This document shows positions 8,756-17,410 of a DNA stretch of 64,000 bases, piece by piece; the stretch's first letter is position 1; every line of letters begins with the position of its first letter. The position numbers were made by a program, and so were the translations under genes. The stretch spans positions 62,001-126,000 of the forward strand of contig CAZLMG010000007.1 of NCBI GenBank assembly GCA_964560765.1. The letters run 5' to 3'. The notes under the pieces are model-generated. The model ran no database searches and was not told the DNA's origin. It saw only the letters and a list, made by a program, of their open reading frames with translations. This stretch comes from CAZLMG01 sp964560765. GTDB lineage: Bacteria; Bdellovibrionota_B; Oligoflexia; Oligoflexales; CAZLMG01.

Positions 8756-9967
8756 ATGCAATTTGCGAAAACTGCAAGTTTTGCTGCCTCTCTTGTCTTG
8801 CTTATCCTTGTGGATAGCGTTCAGGCCAAGGCATATCAAGGTGACCATGCTTTGGTGCAGGTCGATTGTCTGCTGATATCCAAGTTCAAAGAGTCGCACA
8901 CCCATCCTTGCGGCTTGCAGCCTTCGATTAACTTCGCACGTCAGTTCGACAACGACGGCCAAGTCTTCATGCAGGCAGAGTTTGGGCTGCTTCCTGGATT
9001 CTCTTCGCGGGATTTAGACCGTCCCATTCTATTGAGTGGCTCCAAATTGAATACGAACTCAATGTGGCAGTACATTCGGCGTGCTTTGATTGGCATTGTG
9101 ACTATGGAGCATTGGCACGTTCAGTTTGGGACGCACGAAGATGTCACATCCCTTCGACGTGGGCCGGGACAACGAATGCATGGGATGCTTCTGGACGGTG
9201 CCTGGCGGCAGTTGGCTCTAGGGCTTAGCTATCGCGATGCGAGACAGTCCGTCGCCGTGCACTTAGGCCAAGGAGAAGGGGAATTTCACGCGCAGGACTC
9301 AGCCGGCTATATCGGTCTATCGGGGGACGCCATCATTGCAGCGGGATGGCATTTTATCTTTGGAGCCAGCTGGGACGGAGATAGTCGAGGATCCATGCAG
9401 AAGCAGCAGCTCGTCAACTATGGCGTACAAAAAGAGATTCCCGAGCATGGGTTCGAAACTGAGCGGTTCCTGATGAGCGTACAATTGGATGGGACAGCTC
9501 CCTATGCACGGGGACTAACTACGCAGGTGGCATGGCAGCAGACTCGTTATCTGGACCGCAATGTTCGGCTGAACGACGGCTTTGACATGAGAAACTATAG
9601 ATCGGCTCCCGATGGCTACATTGGCCCCCTATTCTTTGAGGCCGCCAATAAGCGTAACGAGACGGTCCGGTCGATCATGGAAGCGAATGCGACTTATCGC
9701 ATCTTAGACGCTTTCTTGCTGTCGATTAGCGGCTCCAACGCTACCTTCGACTTAGGCGATGCAGCCATTGTCGAGCGGCGCTTCCAGCAAAGCGCCTGGA
9801 GTTTCGGGGTTGGCTACGATTGGCGGAAGATGGTCGTCTTGCATTTAGACTACGCAGCTTTGGCTTTTGATCAGCTGCACGAGTTTGCTCATTTTTCAGC
9901 AGATGAAGGACCAGCGCGCACACGATACATGCTTAATCTGAGCGCCTCGGTTGACGTTACATTTTGA
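8756..9967 (+). CDS. Predicted outer-membrane barrel protein, unrecognised
   Basis: Signal peptide (FAASLVLLILVDSVQAKA) followed by about 380 residues of alternating amphipathic strands. The final strand ends in NLSASVDVTF, with the C-terminal Phe that the BAM machinery recognises in outer-membrane proteins. Layout and size resemble the preceding gene, but I see no clear sequence match between them. The two could be distant paralogues or partners. It is probably co-transcribed with the upstream barrel gene (5-base gap) and the downstream YggU-family gene (15-base gap). Function unknown. Confidence 0.6.
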   Translation: MQFAKTASFAASLVLLILVDSVQAKAYQGDHALVQVDCLLISKFKESHTHPCGLQPSINFARQFDNDGQVFMQAEFGLLPGFSSRDLDRPILLSGSKLNTNSMWQYIRRALIGIVTMEHWHVQFGTHEDVTSLRRGPGQRMHGMLLDGAWRQLALGLSYRDARQSVAVHLGQGEGEFHAQDSAGYIGLSGDAIIAAGWHFIFGASWDGDSRGSMQKQQLVNYGVQKEIPEHGFETERFLMSVQLDGTAPYARGLTTQVAWQQTRYLDRNVRLNDGFDMRNYRSAPDGYIGPLFFEAANKRNETVRSIMEANATYRILDAFLLSISGSNATFDLGDAAIVERRFQQSAWSFGVGYDWRKMVVLHLDYAALAFDQLHEFAHFSADEGPARTRYMLNLSASVDVTF

Positions 9968-9982
9968 GTTTGGGGCAACATC

Positions 9983-10273
9983 GTGCCGCAGTGGCTGGAA
10001 ACGACGGATGAGGGAGTTCTGTTGAGGATCTATGCTCAACCATCGGCATCTTGCTCCGAAGTTACTGGCGAGCATAATGGGATGCTCAAAATTCGGATTG
10101 CCGCGCCCGCTGTTGAAGGAGCGGCGAACGAAGCGCTGATTGCGTTCATCGCAAGAAAGCTGAAACTCAGAAAATCGGATGTTTTGATTCGTTCGGGCAG
10201 TCAGGGACGGCGCAAGTTATTGCTGATTCCCGCTATGGATCTGAAAGAAGTCGTCGTAAATTTAGTACGATAG
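9983..10273 (+). CDS. DUF167/YggU family protein
   Basis: A 96-residue protein of the YggU (DUF167) family. The conserved core is seen as LRIYAQPSASCSEVTG, LKIRIAAPAVEGAANEALI and KSDVLIRSGSQGRRKLL. Family members are small alpha/beta proteins of unknown molecular function, often near yggT or other housekeeping genes. Start is GTG, placed 15 bases after the upstream barrel gene. No other start fits the domain boundary. Confidence 0.88.
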   Translation: MPQWLETTDEGVLLRIYAQPSASCSEVTGEHNGMLKIRIAAPAVEGAANEALIAFIARKLKLRKSDVLIRSGSQGRRKLLLIPAMDLKEVVVNLVR

Positions 10274-10375
10274 CTATTTTGCAGGTTCGTGCCTGAAGGC
10301 GAAGTCGGGAATTGTGGGAGTTCACTGATTTCTGTTATAAAGTTGGTCTCTTAAAGTGCTGTATTGGGGGTTCTT

Positions 10376-10867
10376 ATGATGACTGCGGCGGTGGTGCGAC
10401 GAGGGCTAATCCTTTTTACCTCTTTGATTTCAGTTGGTTGTATAGATTATCTAAATCCCCGCCCCGATCAGAAGAAGTTTGAAGGCGAGCGTCTTGCTTC
10501 GGCAGGTGCCACGCCTAAACTCACGGCCGCTGGCGAACTCAAATATGATTTGGCAACTGGGCCGGATGCTGCAGGTGCTGAAGAAGTCGTTCGAGATGCG
10601 AAGGATTTGTATGCGCAGCTATGCGCTAGCTGTCACGGCGCTGCTGGCGCCGGAGATGGTGCTGCAGCAGCTGCCATGAATCCAAAGCCTCGCAGTTTTG
10701 TCGACAAAGCTTGGCAAGCTGAAGTCGATGATGCTCGCATCGCAAAGGTCATCGCGCAAGGCGGGCCATCCGTTGGTCTCAGCCCCATGATGGCGCCCTG
10801 GGGATCCATGGTGAATGCAAAGGAAGTTGATGGTCTGGTGCAATTGATTCGAGGCTACACCAAGTAA
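10376..10867 (+). CDS. Lipoprotein monohaem cytochrome c
   Basis: A 163-residue class I cytochrome c carried on a lipid anchor. The N-terminus has a signal peptide ending in a lipobox (ISVGC, Cys about 22). One haem motif CASCH lies near residues 83-87. A Met-rich segment (SPMMAPWGSM) near the C-terminus can supply the axial Met ligand, followed by the final helix VDGLVQLIRGYTK. It probably carries electrons in the periplasm; its partner is not apparent from neighbours. ATG 10376 is chosen because a GGGGG run lies just upstream; an in-frame TTG at 10364 is less likely. Confidence 0.87.
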   Translation: MMTAAVVRRGLILFTSLISVGCIDYLNPRPDQKKFEGERLASAGATPKLTAAGELKYDLATGPDAAGAEEVVRDAKDLYAQLCASCHGAAGAGDGAAAAAMNPKPRSFVDKAWQAEVDDARIAKVIAQGGPSVGLSPMMAPWGSMVNAKEVDGLVQLIRGYTK

Positions 10868-10882
10868 TTCGCTGTAATCTGA

Positions 10883-11290
10883 TCACGATCCAGGGGATGC
10901 AGGTTGCTGCGCTCCCGTTTTTTCATCGGAAGCCGCTTCAGCGTCTGGAAGCGGCTCGTTTGTATCGTGAGAAACCGTGTGATCAGGTAGAGGCTCTGTG
11001 GTGGCGTGGTGAGCATCGTGACGCTCGTTATGCTCATCGATCCAAGAGCGCGCAGATCCTAATTCGCTTTCAATGAGCGACTTGAGCTTCTTTCTTTCGT
11101 CGGCGAGCACTTCCGCCTCTGCTTGTTTGATGAATCCATCCACCGTGGACCGAACATCATTCGTGATACGGCGAAGCTTGACAAAGAACTTACCCGCGTC
11201 TCGAGCGACCTCTGGTAGGCGGTTCGGCCCAACAAAAAGCAGGATGACTACCCCAATTATGGCAAATTCCATGATTCCAATGCCGAACAT
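10883..11290 (-). CDS. tatB: Twin-arginine translocase subunit TatB
   Basis: Membrane subunit of the Tat system that with TatC receives folded twin-arginine substrates. The start MFGIGIMEFAIIGVVILLFVG holds the TatB-type Gly and Glu residues in a short membrane helix. The hinge GPNRLPEVAR and an amphipathic helix follow, then an acidic, His-containing tail of about 60 residues. The conserved Glu in the helix favours TatB over TatA. GGAGG nine bases upstream of ATG supports the start. tatC is not adjacent in this window. Confidence 0.85.
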   Translation of the reverse strand: MFGIGIMEFAIIGVVILLFVGPNRLPEVARDAGKFFVKLRRITNDVRSTVDGFIKQAEAEVLADERKKLKSLIESELGSARSWIDEHNERHDAHHATTEPLPDHTVSHDTNEPLPDAEAASDEKTGAQQPASPGS

Positions 11291-11377
11291 CGCAGCTCGC
11301 CTCCAAACAACTAAGTTTAGATTATTCTACACAAATGATAAATCTAAGGCCCTGAGAAAACGTCGGAAAGGTTTCGC

Positions 11378-12355
11378 ATGATCGTAGTCACAGGCGGCGC
11401 TGGATTCATTGGCAGCTTTATGGTTTGGCAGCTAAATCAGTCGAAATTGGACGATATTTTGGTCGTTGACGACCTTGGCTGTGAATCGAAATGGCAGAAT
11501 CTCGCAAAAAGACAAATCGATCATATCATCGAGCCCTCGGTGTTATTCAATTGGCTTAGCGAGAACCGAATGCGGGTATCGGCCATTATCCATATGGGAG
11601 CCTGCTCTTCGACGGATGAGCAAGATGCCGATTTTCTTATGCGTAACAACGTTCATTATTCGATGAAGTTGTTTCAATTCTGCACAGAACTCCGCCTACC
11701 TTTTCTCTACGCGTCATCGGCTGCCACTTACGGAGTGGGCGACGATGGATTTAGGGATGACCACCAAGTCGTCGCGAAATTGCGGCCCACGAATAAGTAC
11801 GGGTACAGCAAGCAGCTTTTCGATGCCTGGGTTTTACGGCAGAAATCATGTCCGCCGTTCTGGGCCGGACTCAAGTTTTTTAACGTTTACGGTCCGAATG
11901 AATATCACAAGGGAAAGCAAGCTAGTGTGGTTTATCATGCATACCAGCAGATTCGAGAGCGGGGGCGCTTGAGGCTATTTCGCAGCGCGCGTGCTGACGT
12001 GGCCGACGGTGAGCAGAAGCGGGACTTTGTCTACGTTAAGGACGTTACTCGAGTCATGGAGTATCTGCTGCAAAACCAGTCAAAGGCTCCTTCGGGCATT
12101 TATAATCTCGGCACAGGGCAATCTCGGACATTTTTGGATTTGGGTAGAGGGGTCTTCCAAGCGATGGGTGCGGGCGAGCCAAAGATTGATTGGGTTGAAA
12201 CGCCAGAAGTACTGAGGACGCATTACCAGTACTTTACCGAGGCAGAAATGTCCAAACTGCGCCACGCTGGTTATGCGCAGCCCTTTTTTAGTTTGGAGCA
12301 GGGTATTCTCGACTACGTGCAGAATCACTTAATGAGTCCGGACCCATATGCGTAA
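11378..12355 (+). CDS. hldD: ADP-L-glycero-D-manno-heptose 6-epimerase
   Basis: Epimerises ADP-D,D-heptose to ADP-L,D-heptose for the LPS inner core. The 325 residues form an extended short-chain dehydrogenase. They carry the NADP-binding GGAGFIG at residues 6-12, the family marker MGACSSTDE near 73-81, and the catalytic YGYSK (Tyr141, Lys145). KFFNVYGPNEYHKGKQAS and RDFVYVKDV match HldD further on. AAAGG six bases before the ATG supports the start. Its end overlaps the next gene, an Omp85-like protein, by eight bases; both serve the outer membrane. Confidence 0.95.
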   Translation: MIVVTGGAGFIGSFMVWQLNQSKLDDILVVDDLGCESKWQNLAKRQIDHIIEPSVLFNWLSENRMRVSAIIHMGACSSTDEQDADFLMRNNVHYSMKLFQFCTELRLPFLYASSAATYGVGDDGFRDDHQVVAKLRPTNKYGYSKQLFDAWVLRQKSCPPFWAGLKFFNVYGPNEYHKGKQASVVYHAYQQIRERGRLRLFRSARADVADGEQKRDFVYVKDVTRVMEYLLQNQSKAPSGIYNLGTGQSRTFLDLGRGVFQAMGAGEPKIDWVETPEVLRTHYQYFTEAEMSKLRHAGYAQPFFSLEQGILDYVQNHLMSPDPYA

Positions 12356-13697
12356 ACCGGTAAGGTTTCTGCAAGCGCTCATTCTGCTACTAACTTGTCT
12401 GCCTGCGACTGATATGAATGCGCAGGATACAAGCCTTTCGACGAGCCTGGGCAGCTCATGGAATACGATTGATCGGGTTGATTGTGGAAGCGTGCGCCGC
12501 ACCAATTGTGAATGGCTAGCATCATACCTTGGACTCTATTTTCCAATCGAGGTTCGGGAAGGGGATCTTCGTTACTTTGAGCAAAAGCTGCTCACCACGG
12601 GAGTTTTCAGCTCCGTCAAAGCCCGCATCGAGGCTACAGTCCTGTATTTTGATCTTGATGAAAAGTGGACAACGATTCCCGTGATCCGCGGTGCATATGG
12701 TGGCGGCACTCCCCTAGCGGTCTTTGGCATTTACGACACACACAGTTTCGGCAGGCTTTGGACACTCGGTGCCGAGACTAGAAAGTATGGGGACGCACCA
12801 CTTGGCTATGTTGTTTGGGCGTCTGCACCGCGTTGGGGCACAGGCAAGCATGTGATGTCATTTGAATACTGGCGGTCACCCCGTGTGCGTTCCATTTACG
12901 ATCAGGATTATCAAGAGCTTGGTCAGATCCATACGGACGATCGTATGTTGCGTCTGTTGTTTATGCATCCCATCATGCGTGGACCGCTTCGCGCCAATGA
13001 TGATCGCATTTGGCAGCTTGGCCTCGACCTAAAGATCCGCTCGGAGGCACCAGCAAGTTTTTATCCATCCGCCGAGAATCAGGCCGGCCTAGCACCTCTG
13101 CGCATAAGATTGCCGAGCGAAAATTCCACAGAGATCAATATCCAGCCTAGAATTGTTTACGATGACACACAGGTTGATAACGTCACTTTCGATGGCATTC
13201 GCTTTATCGCTCAGGGTGGCCCACTGCTCACCGAAAATTTCACTCGCCATCGTTTTGATATCGAGGGCTTTTATTACGCAAAGATGCCTGCGCGCTTTAA
13301 TCTAGCCACCCATGGATATATCGGGGGTGCGACGACGCCGTCGCTGCAGAATCAATATTTCCTGGGCGGTTTTGACTCAATTCGGGGTCTGCCAGATGGC
13401 GCTATGCACGGCGTCAGGGCCGCATATGGAAACTTTGAGATCCGCCACCTAGCATTTCAGTACCGATATGCGTGGGTTCAGCTTTTAGCCTTCGCTGATA
13501 CGGGCTCGGCAGCAGATTCTTGGTCGGAATTGGTCGTGAATTGGACGTTTACCGCTGGTGTGGGTGTGCGCATCGCGATTCCGCAGGTCTATCGATTAAT
13601 GTTTCGCGCCGATTACGCCTGGAGTCTTGAGGATCCCAATATTCGCGGATTTTCGGCGGGCTTAAATCAATACTTTGATCCGTATCGCCCGCTTTAA
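12348..13697 (+). CDS. Omp85-superfamily outer-membrane protein (short, BamA/TamA/TpsB-like)
   Basis: The 449 residues start with a signal peptide (FLQALILLLTCLPATDMNA). A single POTRA-like stretch follows (REGDLRYFEQKLLTTGVFSSVKARI, then LYFDLDEKW). The rest is a barrel with the Omp85 loop-6 motif in LGGFDSIRGLPDG. BamA proteins have five POTRA domains and about 800 residues, so this is a minimal relative. Its substrate is unknown. It ends in YRPL rather than an aromatic residue. The overlap with hldD suggests one transcript and a shared role in LPS or outer-membrane assembly, which is inference. Its 3' end overlaps the opposing smc gene by four bases. Confidence 0.75.
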   Translation: MRKPVRFLQALILLLTCLPATDMNAQDTSLSTSLGSSWNTIDRVDCGSVRRTNCEWLASYLGLYFPIEVREGDLRYFEQKLLTTGVFSSVKARIEATVLYFDLDEKWTTIPVIRGAYGGGTPLAVFGIYDTHSFGRLWTLGAETRKYGDAPLGYVVWASAPRWGTGKHVMSFEYWRSPRVRSIYDQDYQELGQIHTDDRMLRLLFMHPIMRGPLRANDDRIWQLGLDLKIRSEAPASFYPSAENQAGLAPLRIRLPSENSTEINIQPRIVYDDTQVDNVTFDGIRFIAQGGPLLTENFTRHRFDIEGFYYAKMPARFNLATHGYIGGATTPSLQNQYFLGGFDSIRGLPDGAMHGVRAAYGNFEIRHLAFQYRYAWVQLLAFADTGSAADSWSELVVNWTFTAGVGVRIAIPQVYRLMFRADYAWSLEDPNIRGFSAGLNQYFDPYRPL

Positions 13698-16600
13698 ATC
13701 TGCGATTCTGCACTCAGTCCTTGTAATGTGGCGCCTTCAATCTTGCGGTCAGTTTGGCCCTTATTTTCTTTGAAGGCCCGTCGCAAGTGCTCTGGTAAAT
13801 CCTTTTGCAGGTCCACGCCGACAACCTTGGATACGCCCGGCTCTTGCATGGTCACTCCGTACAAGGTGTCCAGAACTTCCATCGTGCGCCGGTTGTGGGT
13901 GATGACGATGAACTGGAAGCGCTCTGACAGGGCCTCCAGAACTCGGTTGTAGCGGCCGACGTTCGCTTCATCCAAGGGAGCATCGACTTCGTCGAGGAAG
14001 CAGAATGGCGTCGGCTTCGTCTTCAGCAGGGCGAAAATGAGCGAAATGGCCGTCAAAGCCTTCTCTCCGCCGGAGAATAAATTCATTCGCTGCTGCTTCT
14101 TGCCGGGAAGTCGGCAGAGAATATCGACGCCGGAGTTAAGCGGATCGTTGGGATTCGTCATCTGCAAACTTGCTTCGCCACCTGGGAATAGAATGGGGAA
14201 GAGATTACCGAACTCTAGATTGATTGTAGTAAATGTCTCCGCAAACTTCTTGCGCGATGTTTCCTCGATCTCCTCAAGGGCCTCTTCCAGCAAATTAATA
14301 CTGCTGATGACTTCCTCGCGTTGAGCGTGGATAAACTGCGTGCGCTCCATGAGCACTTCGTACTCTTCGATAGCCAGCATGTTGATCGCGCCCATGGACT
14401 CGACCTTCACCCGGATCTTCTGCACTTCTTTTGCTGAGCTATCTGGATCAAATCGGCTGTCTCGCTCAAACTCATGGCGCGCCAAATCAACCTGGTATTT
14501 CTCGGCGGCTTGTTGCACGACTCCAGCGATGATCATTCGCTCGCGTTCGATTTCGACGTCAAGTTCAGTGACGCGTCGCTGCAGTACAAATTGCCGCTCA
14601 CGACGCTCCTTGAGCTGTTGTTCCAGGGCGCGCATGTCGGCCAAAATGGCCGCATTCTCTTCGCGCTTCTCTGCTAGATCAGTCTCTAGCTGTTCGCGTA
14701 GCAAAATCTTTTCGTGAATGCTTTGTTCCGCTTCCGCCTTATTCTTGACGGCCTCTTCAATCTCCAGTTCAAGACGGCTTCGCTCGTCGTAGCGACGCGA
14801 GAGCATCGCTTGGACTCTTTCCAACTGCATGCGATTTTGTCGGAAATTTTGTTCGAGCGACTGGGCGCGAGTTTCTGCCTTCGCTAGTTCAACCTTACGC
14901 GCCTGATGAACACGAAACACTTCCGCACGTTGGTCTTCAATGGTTGCGGATTGCTCTTCAAGCGAAGTCAACTCGGCTTCAGTGGTTTCGCGTTCTTCCC
15001 CTAAGGAGATCCGCGCCTGCCCGAGCTCTGCCAGCTCGCTAGTTGCCTCATGATCTGCTTTGCGCAGGACTTCTAATTGCTGGTTAGCGCTGCGCTCAAT
15101 CTCTTTCTTGTGCTGAAGAATTTGAGTTGCAGCTTGTAAATCGGCCATGATGGCCATGACGTCCCGATTTTGCGTCTGCAACCGTGCACTCAGTTCTTGC
15201 AACTCAGCGCGAGCGGTCTTTTGCATGACATCCAAATCGTCCACTTCAACTTGGACGCCCGCCAACTCCTTTTCCAGATCCTTGAGCTGGGCGGTTAGGC
15301 TCTCGAGTTCTGTTTTGCGGCTGAGAACTCCCTTGGAACCCTTGGATCCGACAAAAAACTCACCATGCCCGGAGGTAATGACACCTTGCGAACTGAACGC
15401 GACCACGCCTGCTGGCGGCTGCGACTCCAATGTAGAAAGCGCCAATGTCGGCAAGTAATATAATCGATCAAGCAGCGCATTCAGACCCTCGGGGGCATTA
15501 GCCACCTTGAGGTACGAGCGGAGCGGTTCCGCATCAACGCGGTCGGCCCATGCAGCGCAGGCTGCAGAGTCACTAGCACTCAACTCAGACAGCACAGTAA
15601 TGGGCATGCCGCCCACCTCGACTTTGTGGGCCAGTCGCACCAAGTCATTGAGGCTATCAAGTTCAGATACGATCAGCCGTTCGGCCCAACGCTCAAAAGC
15701 ACCGGCGGCATTTCGACTGAGGCCTTCAGCCTGATCATTAAAGCCGATAAAGTCCGTGAGGACGCCGGCAACTATGCCCTCTACTTCAGGAGCTTGCTGA
15801 CGAAGCTTTTCGAGTGCACCGCCGACATCGCTGGCGGACTCGATAAGCTCTTGTAACGAGCTAACTCGCGCGCGGGTTTCCAGATAAGACTCGCGCAATG
15901 AGTCGCGTTGCTCTCGCAGGAAACGCAAACGCTCGTCGCCCTGAGTCACTTCTGTTTCGAGCTCTTGTTTCCTTGCTAACTCGACATCAAGTCCCTGCTG
16001 GGATTCGGCAGCGCGCTCTTTAGCAGAGCTTGCTTGCATCTCCGCAGCTCGAAGATCAGACGAGAGTTGTTCAAGACGCCTCTCAATCTCTTCGGATTCC
16101 GTTGAAATTCGCTGACGATCTTTGCCAATGGCTTCGCAACGAATGGTGTTGCTATCCAGCAGTCGATCAATGTTCTTCAGCTGGTCGGCACAGTCCTCAA
16201 TGCGACTGGCAAAGACGCGAGCTGACTCGTCTACGGCATCTACTTCGTCCTGGAAGCTATCGATTTGATCCTGCAGATCCTTGGTACGCTGGGCCGCTGT
16301 ACTTAACTCTTCGCTTGCGGCCTGTACCTGCTGCTCGAGTTCTCGCATGTTCTCGGCATCAGCCTTGACTTCGGTATCGAGCTGCTCAAAGCGCTTTTGT
16401 CCGTGCTCAAGCAAACTGTTGGCGTTCATGATGGTGGATTCAGCGCGGGCGATGTCTTCGCGGATGGATGACACCTGCTCGTGTAGCCCTTCTAAGTCTG
16501 GATCGGCGGCATCAAGCTGGTCCTGCAAACCGGTGAGCCGAACTTCGAGCTCAGCCATAGCCGCTTTGATGGCTTCATTGTCCGCATTTTTTACGGCAAA

Positions 16601-17356
16601 CTCGGCGTTAGACTTTTCCAGCAAATCATTGAAGTGGTGATAGTTGTGCGCGAATAGAGACAGCTCCCTTGTGCGCAGCTCTTGATTGAGTTCTTTCCAC
16701 TTGCGCGCTTTTTCCACTTGGCCGGCAAGGCTCTTTTGCTGCCGATCCAACTCGGAGACGATATCTTCCAATCGCGTGAGGTTTTCCCGAGTTGCGGCCA
16801 ACTTCTTCTGCGCGGCTGCGCATCGCGTCTTGTAAATGAGTGTACCAGCAGCTTCTTCGAGAATTTCGCGAATTTCTTCCGGCTTGGCATTCAAGATACG
16901 ATCAACTTGGCCTTGCTGAATCATGGAGTAGCTGCGGCCACCCAGACCTGTGGTGGCGAAGAACGAAACGATGTCCTTTAACCGACATGGCTTTTTGTTG
17001 ATCAGATATTCGCGCGACGAGTCCGAGTACAGACGTCGGGTCAGCGAAATTTCAGGCTCGTGTCGATATTCAGGTGGACAGAAGTCCGATTGCGTTGAGT
17101 TATCGAAGATTAGGGTGACTTCGGCCATGCCTAGGGATTTCCGCTTAGCGGATCCCGCGAAAATAATATCGGTCGCGACCTGTCCGCGAAGATGCTTGGC
17201 GCTTTGTTCGCCCATGACCCAACGGACGGCGTCAATGACGTTGCTCTTGCCAGAACCATTCGGGCCAACGATGCCCGTGATGCCACGATCGAAATTGATC
17301 GTGACGCGGTCGGCAAAGCTCTTGAACCCGCTAAGGGTAATTTTTTTAAGATGCAT
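13694..17356 (-). CDS. smc: Chromosome condensation ATPase SMC
   Basis: Structural maintenance of chromosomes protein; dimerises and with ScpA/ScpB compacts and segregates DNA. The 1220 residues have full architecture. The N-terminal ATPase half carries Walker A GPNGSGKS at 31-38, then a long coiled coil. A hinge domain lies around 520-660 (GIVAGVLTDFIGF to GVITSGHGEFFVG), followed by the second coiled coil. The C-terminal half has the signature NLFSGGEKALTAISL and Walker B FCFLDEVDAPLD. It is slightly longer than Bacillus SMC. It overlaps the Omp85-like gene tail to tail by four bases. No scpA or scpB is seen nearby. Confidence 0.97.
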   Translation of the reverse strand: MHLKKITLSGFKSFADRVTINFDRGITGIVGPNGSGKSNVIDAVRWVMGEQSAKHLRGQVATDIIFAGSAKRKSLGMAEVTLIFDNSTQSDFCPPEYRHEPEISLTRRLYSDSSREYLINKKPCRLKDIVSFFATTGLGGRSYSMIQQGQVDRILNAKPEEIREILEEAAGTLIYKTRCAAAQKKLAATRENLTRLEDIVSELDRQQKSLAGQVEKARKWKELNQELRTRELSLFAHNYHHFNDLLEKSNAEFAVKNADNEAIKAAMAELEVRLTGLQDQLDAADPDLEGLHEQVSSIREDIARAESTIMNANSLLEHGQKRFEQLDTEVKADAENMRELEQQVQAASEELSTAAQRTKDLQDQIDSFQDEVDAVDESARVFASRIEDCADQLKNIDRLLDSNTIRCEAIGKDRQRISTESEEIERRLEQLSSDLRAAEMQASSAKERAAESQQGLDVELARKQELETEVTQGDERLRFLREQRDSLRESYLETRARVSSLQELIESASDVGGALEKLRQQAPEVEGIVAGVLTDFIGFNDQAEGLSRNAAGAFERWAERLIVSELDSLNDLVRLAHKVEVGGMPITVLSELSASDSAACAAWADRVDAEPLRSYLKVANAPEGLNALLDRLYYLPTLALSTLESQPPAGVVAFSSQGVITSGHGEFFVGSKGSKGVLSRKTELESLTAQLKDLEKELAGVQVEVDDLDVMQKTARAELQELSARLQTQNRDVMAIMADLQAATQILQHKKEIERSANQQLEVLRKADHEATSELAELGQARISLGEERETTEAELTSLEEQSATIEDQRAEVFRVHQARKVELAKAETRAQSLEQNFRQNRMQLERVQAMLSRRYDERSRLELEIEEAVKNKAEAEQSIHEKILLREQLETDLAEKREENAAILADMRALEQQLKERRERQFVLQRRVTELDVEIERERMIIAGVVQQAAEKYQVDLARHEFERDSRFDPDSSAKEVQKIRVKVESMGAINMLAIEEYEVLMERTQFIHAQREEVISSINLLEEALEEIEETSRKKFAETFTTINLEFGNLFPILFPGGEASLQMTNPNDPLNSGVDILCRLPGKKQQRMNLFSGGEKALTAISLIFALLKTKPTPFCFLDEVDAPLDEANVGRYNRVLEALSERFQFIVITHNRRTMEVLDTLYGVTMQEPGVSKVVGVDLQKDLPEHLRRAFKENKGQTDRKIEGATLQGLSAESQI

Positions 17357-17410
17357 AAAGCCTCAATAGCCCGTAACAACTGCAAGTTAAGGCAATAATT
17401 GAGTTTTCGT

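Noticed and set aside
8139..8777. 212-codon minus-strand frame
   Set aside because: Antisense to the first barrel gene; no ribosome binding site or domain seen.
14037..16981. Several plus-strand frames of 90-125 codons
   Set aside because: All are shadows of the smc gene, with Ser/Arg-rich products typical of reading coiled-coil DNA in reverse.
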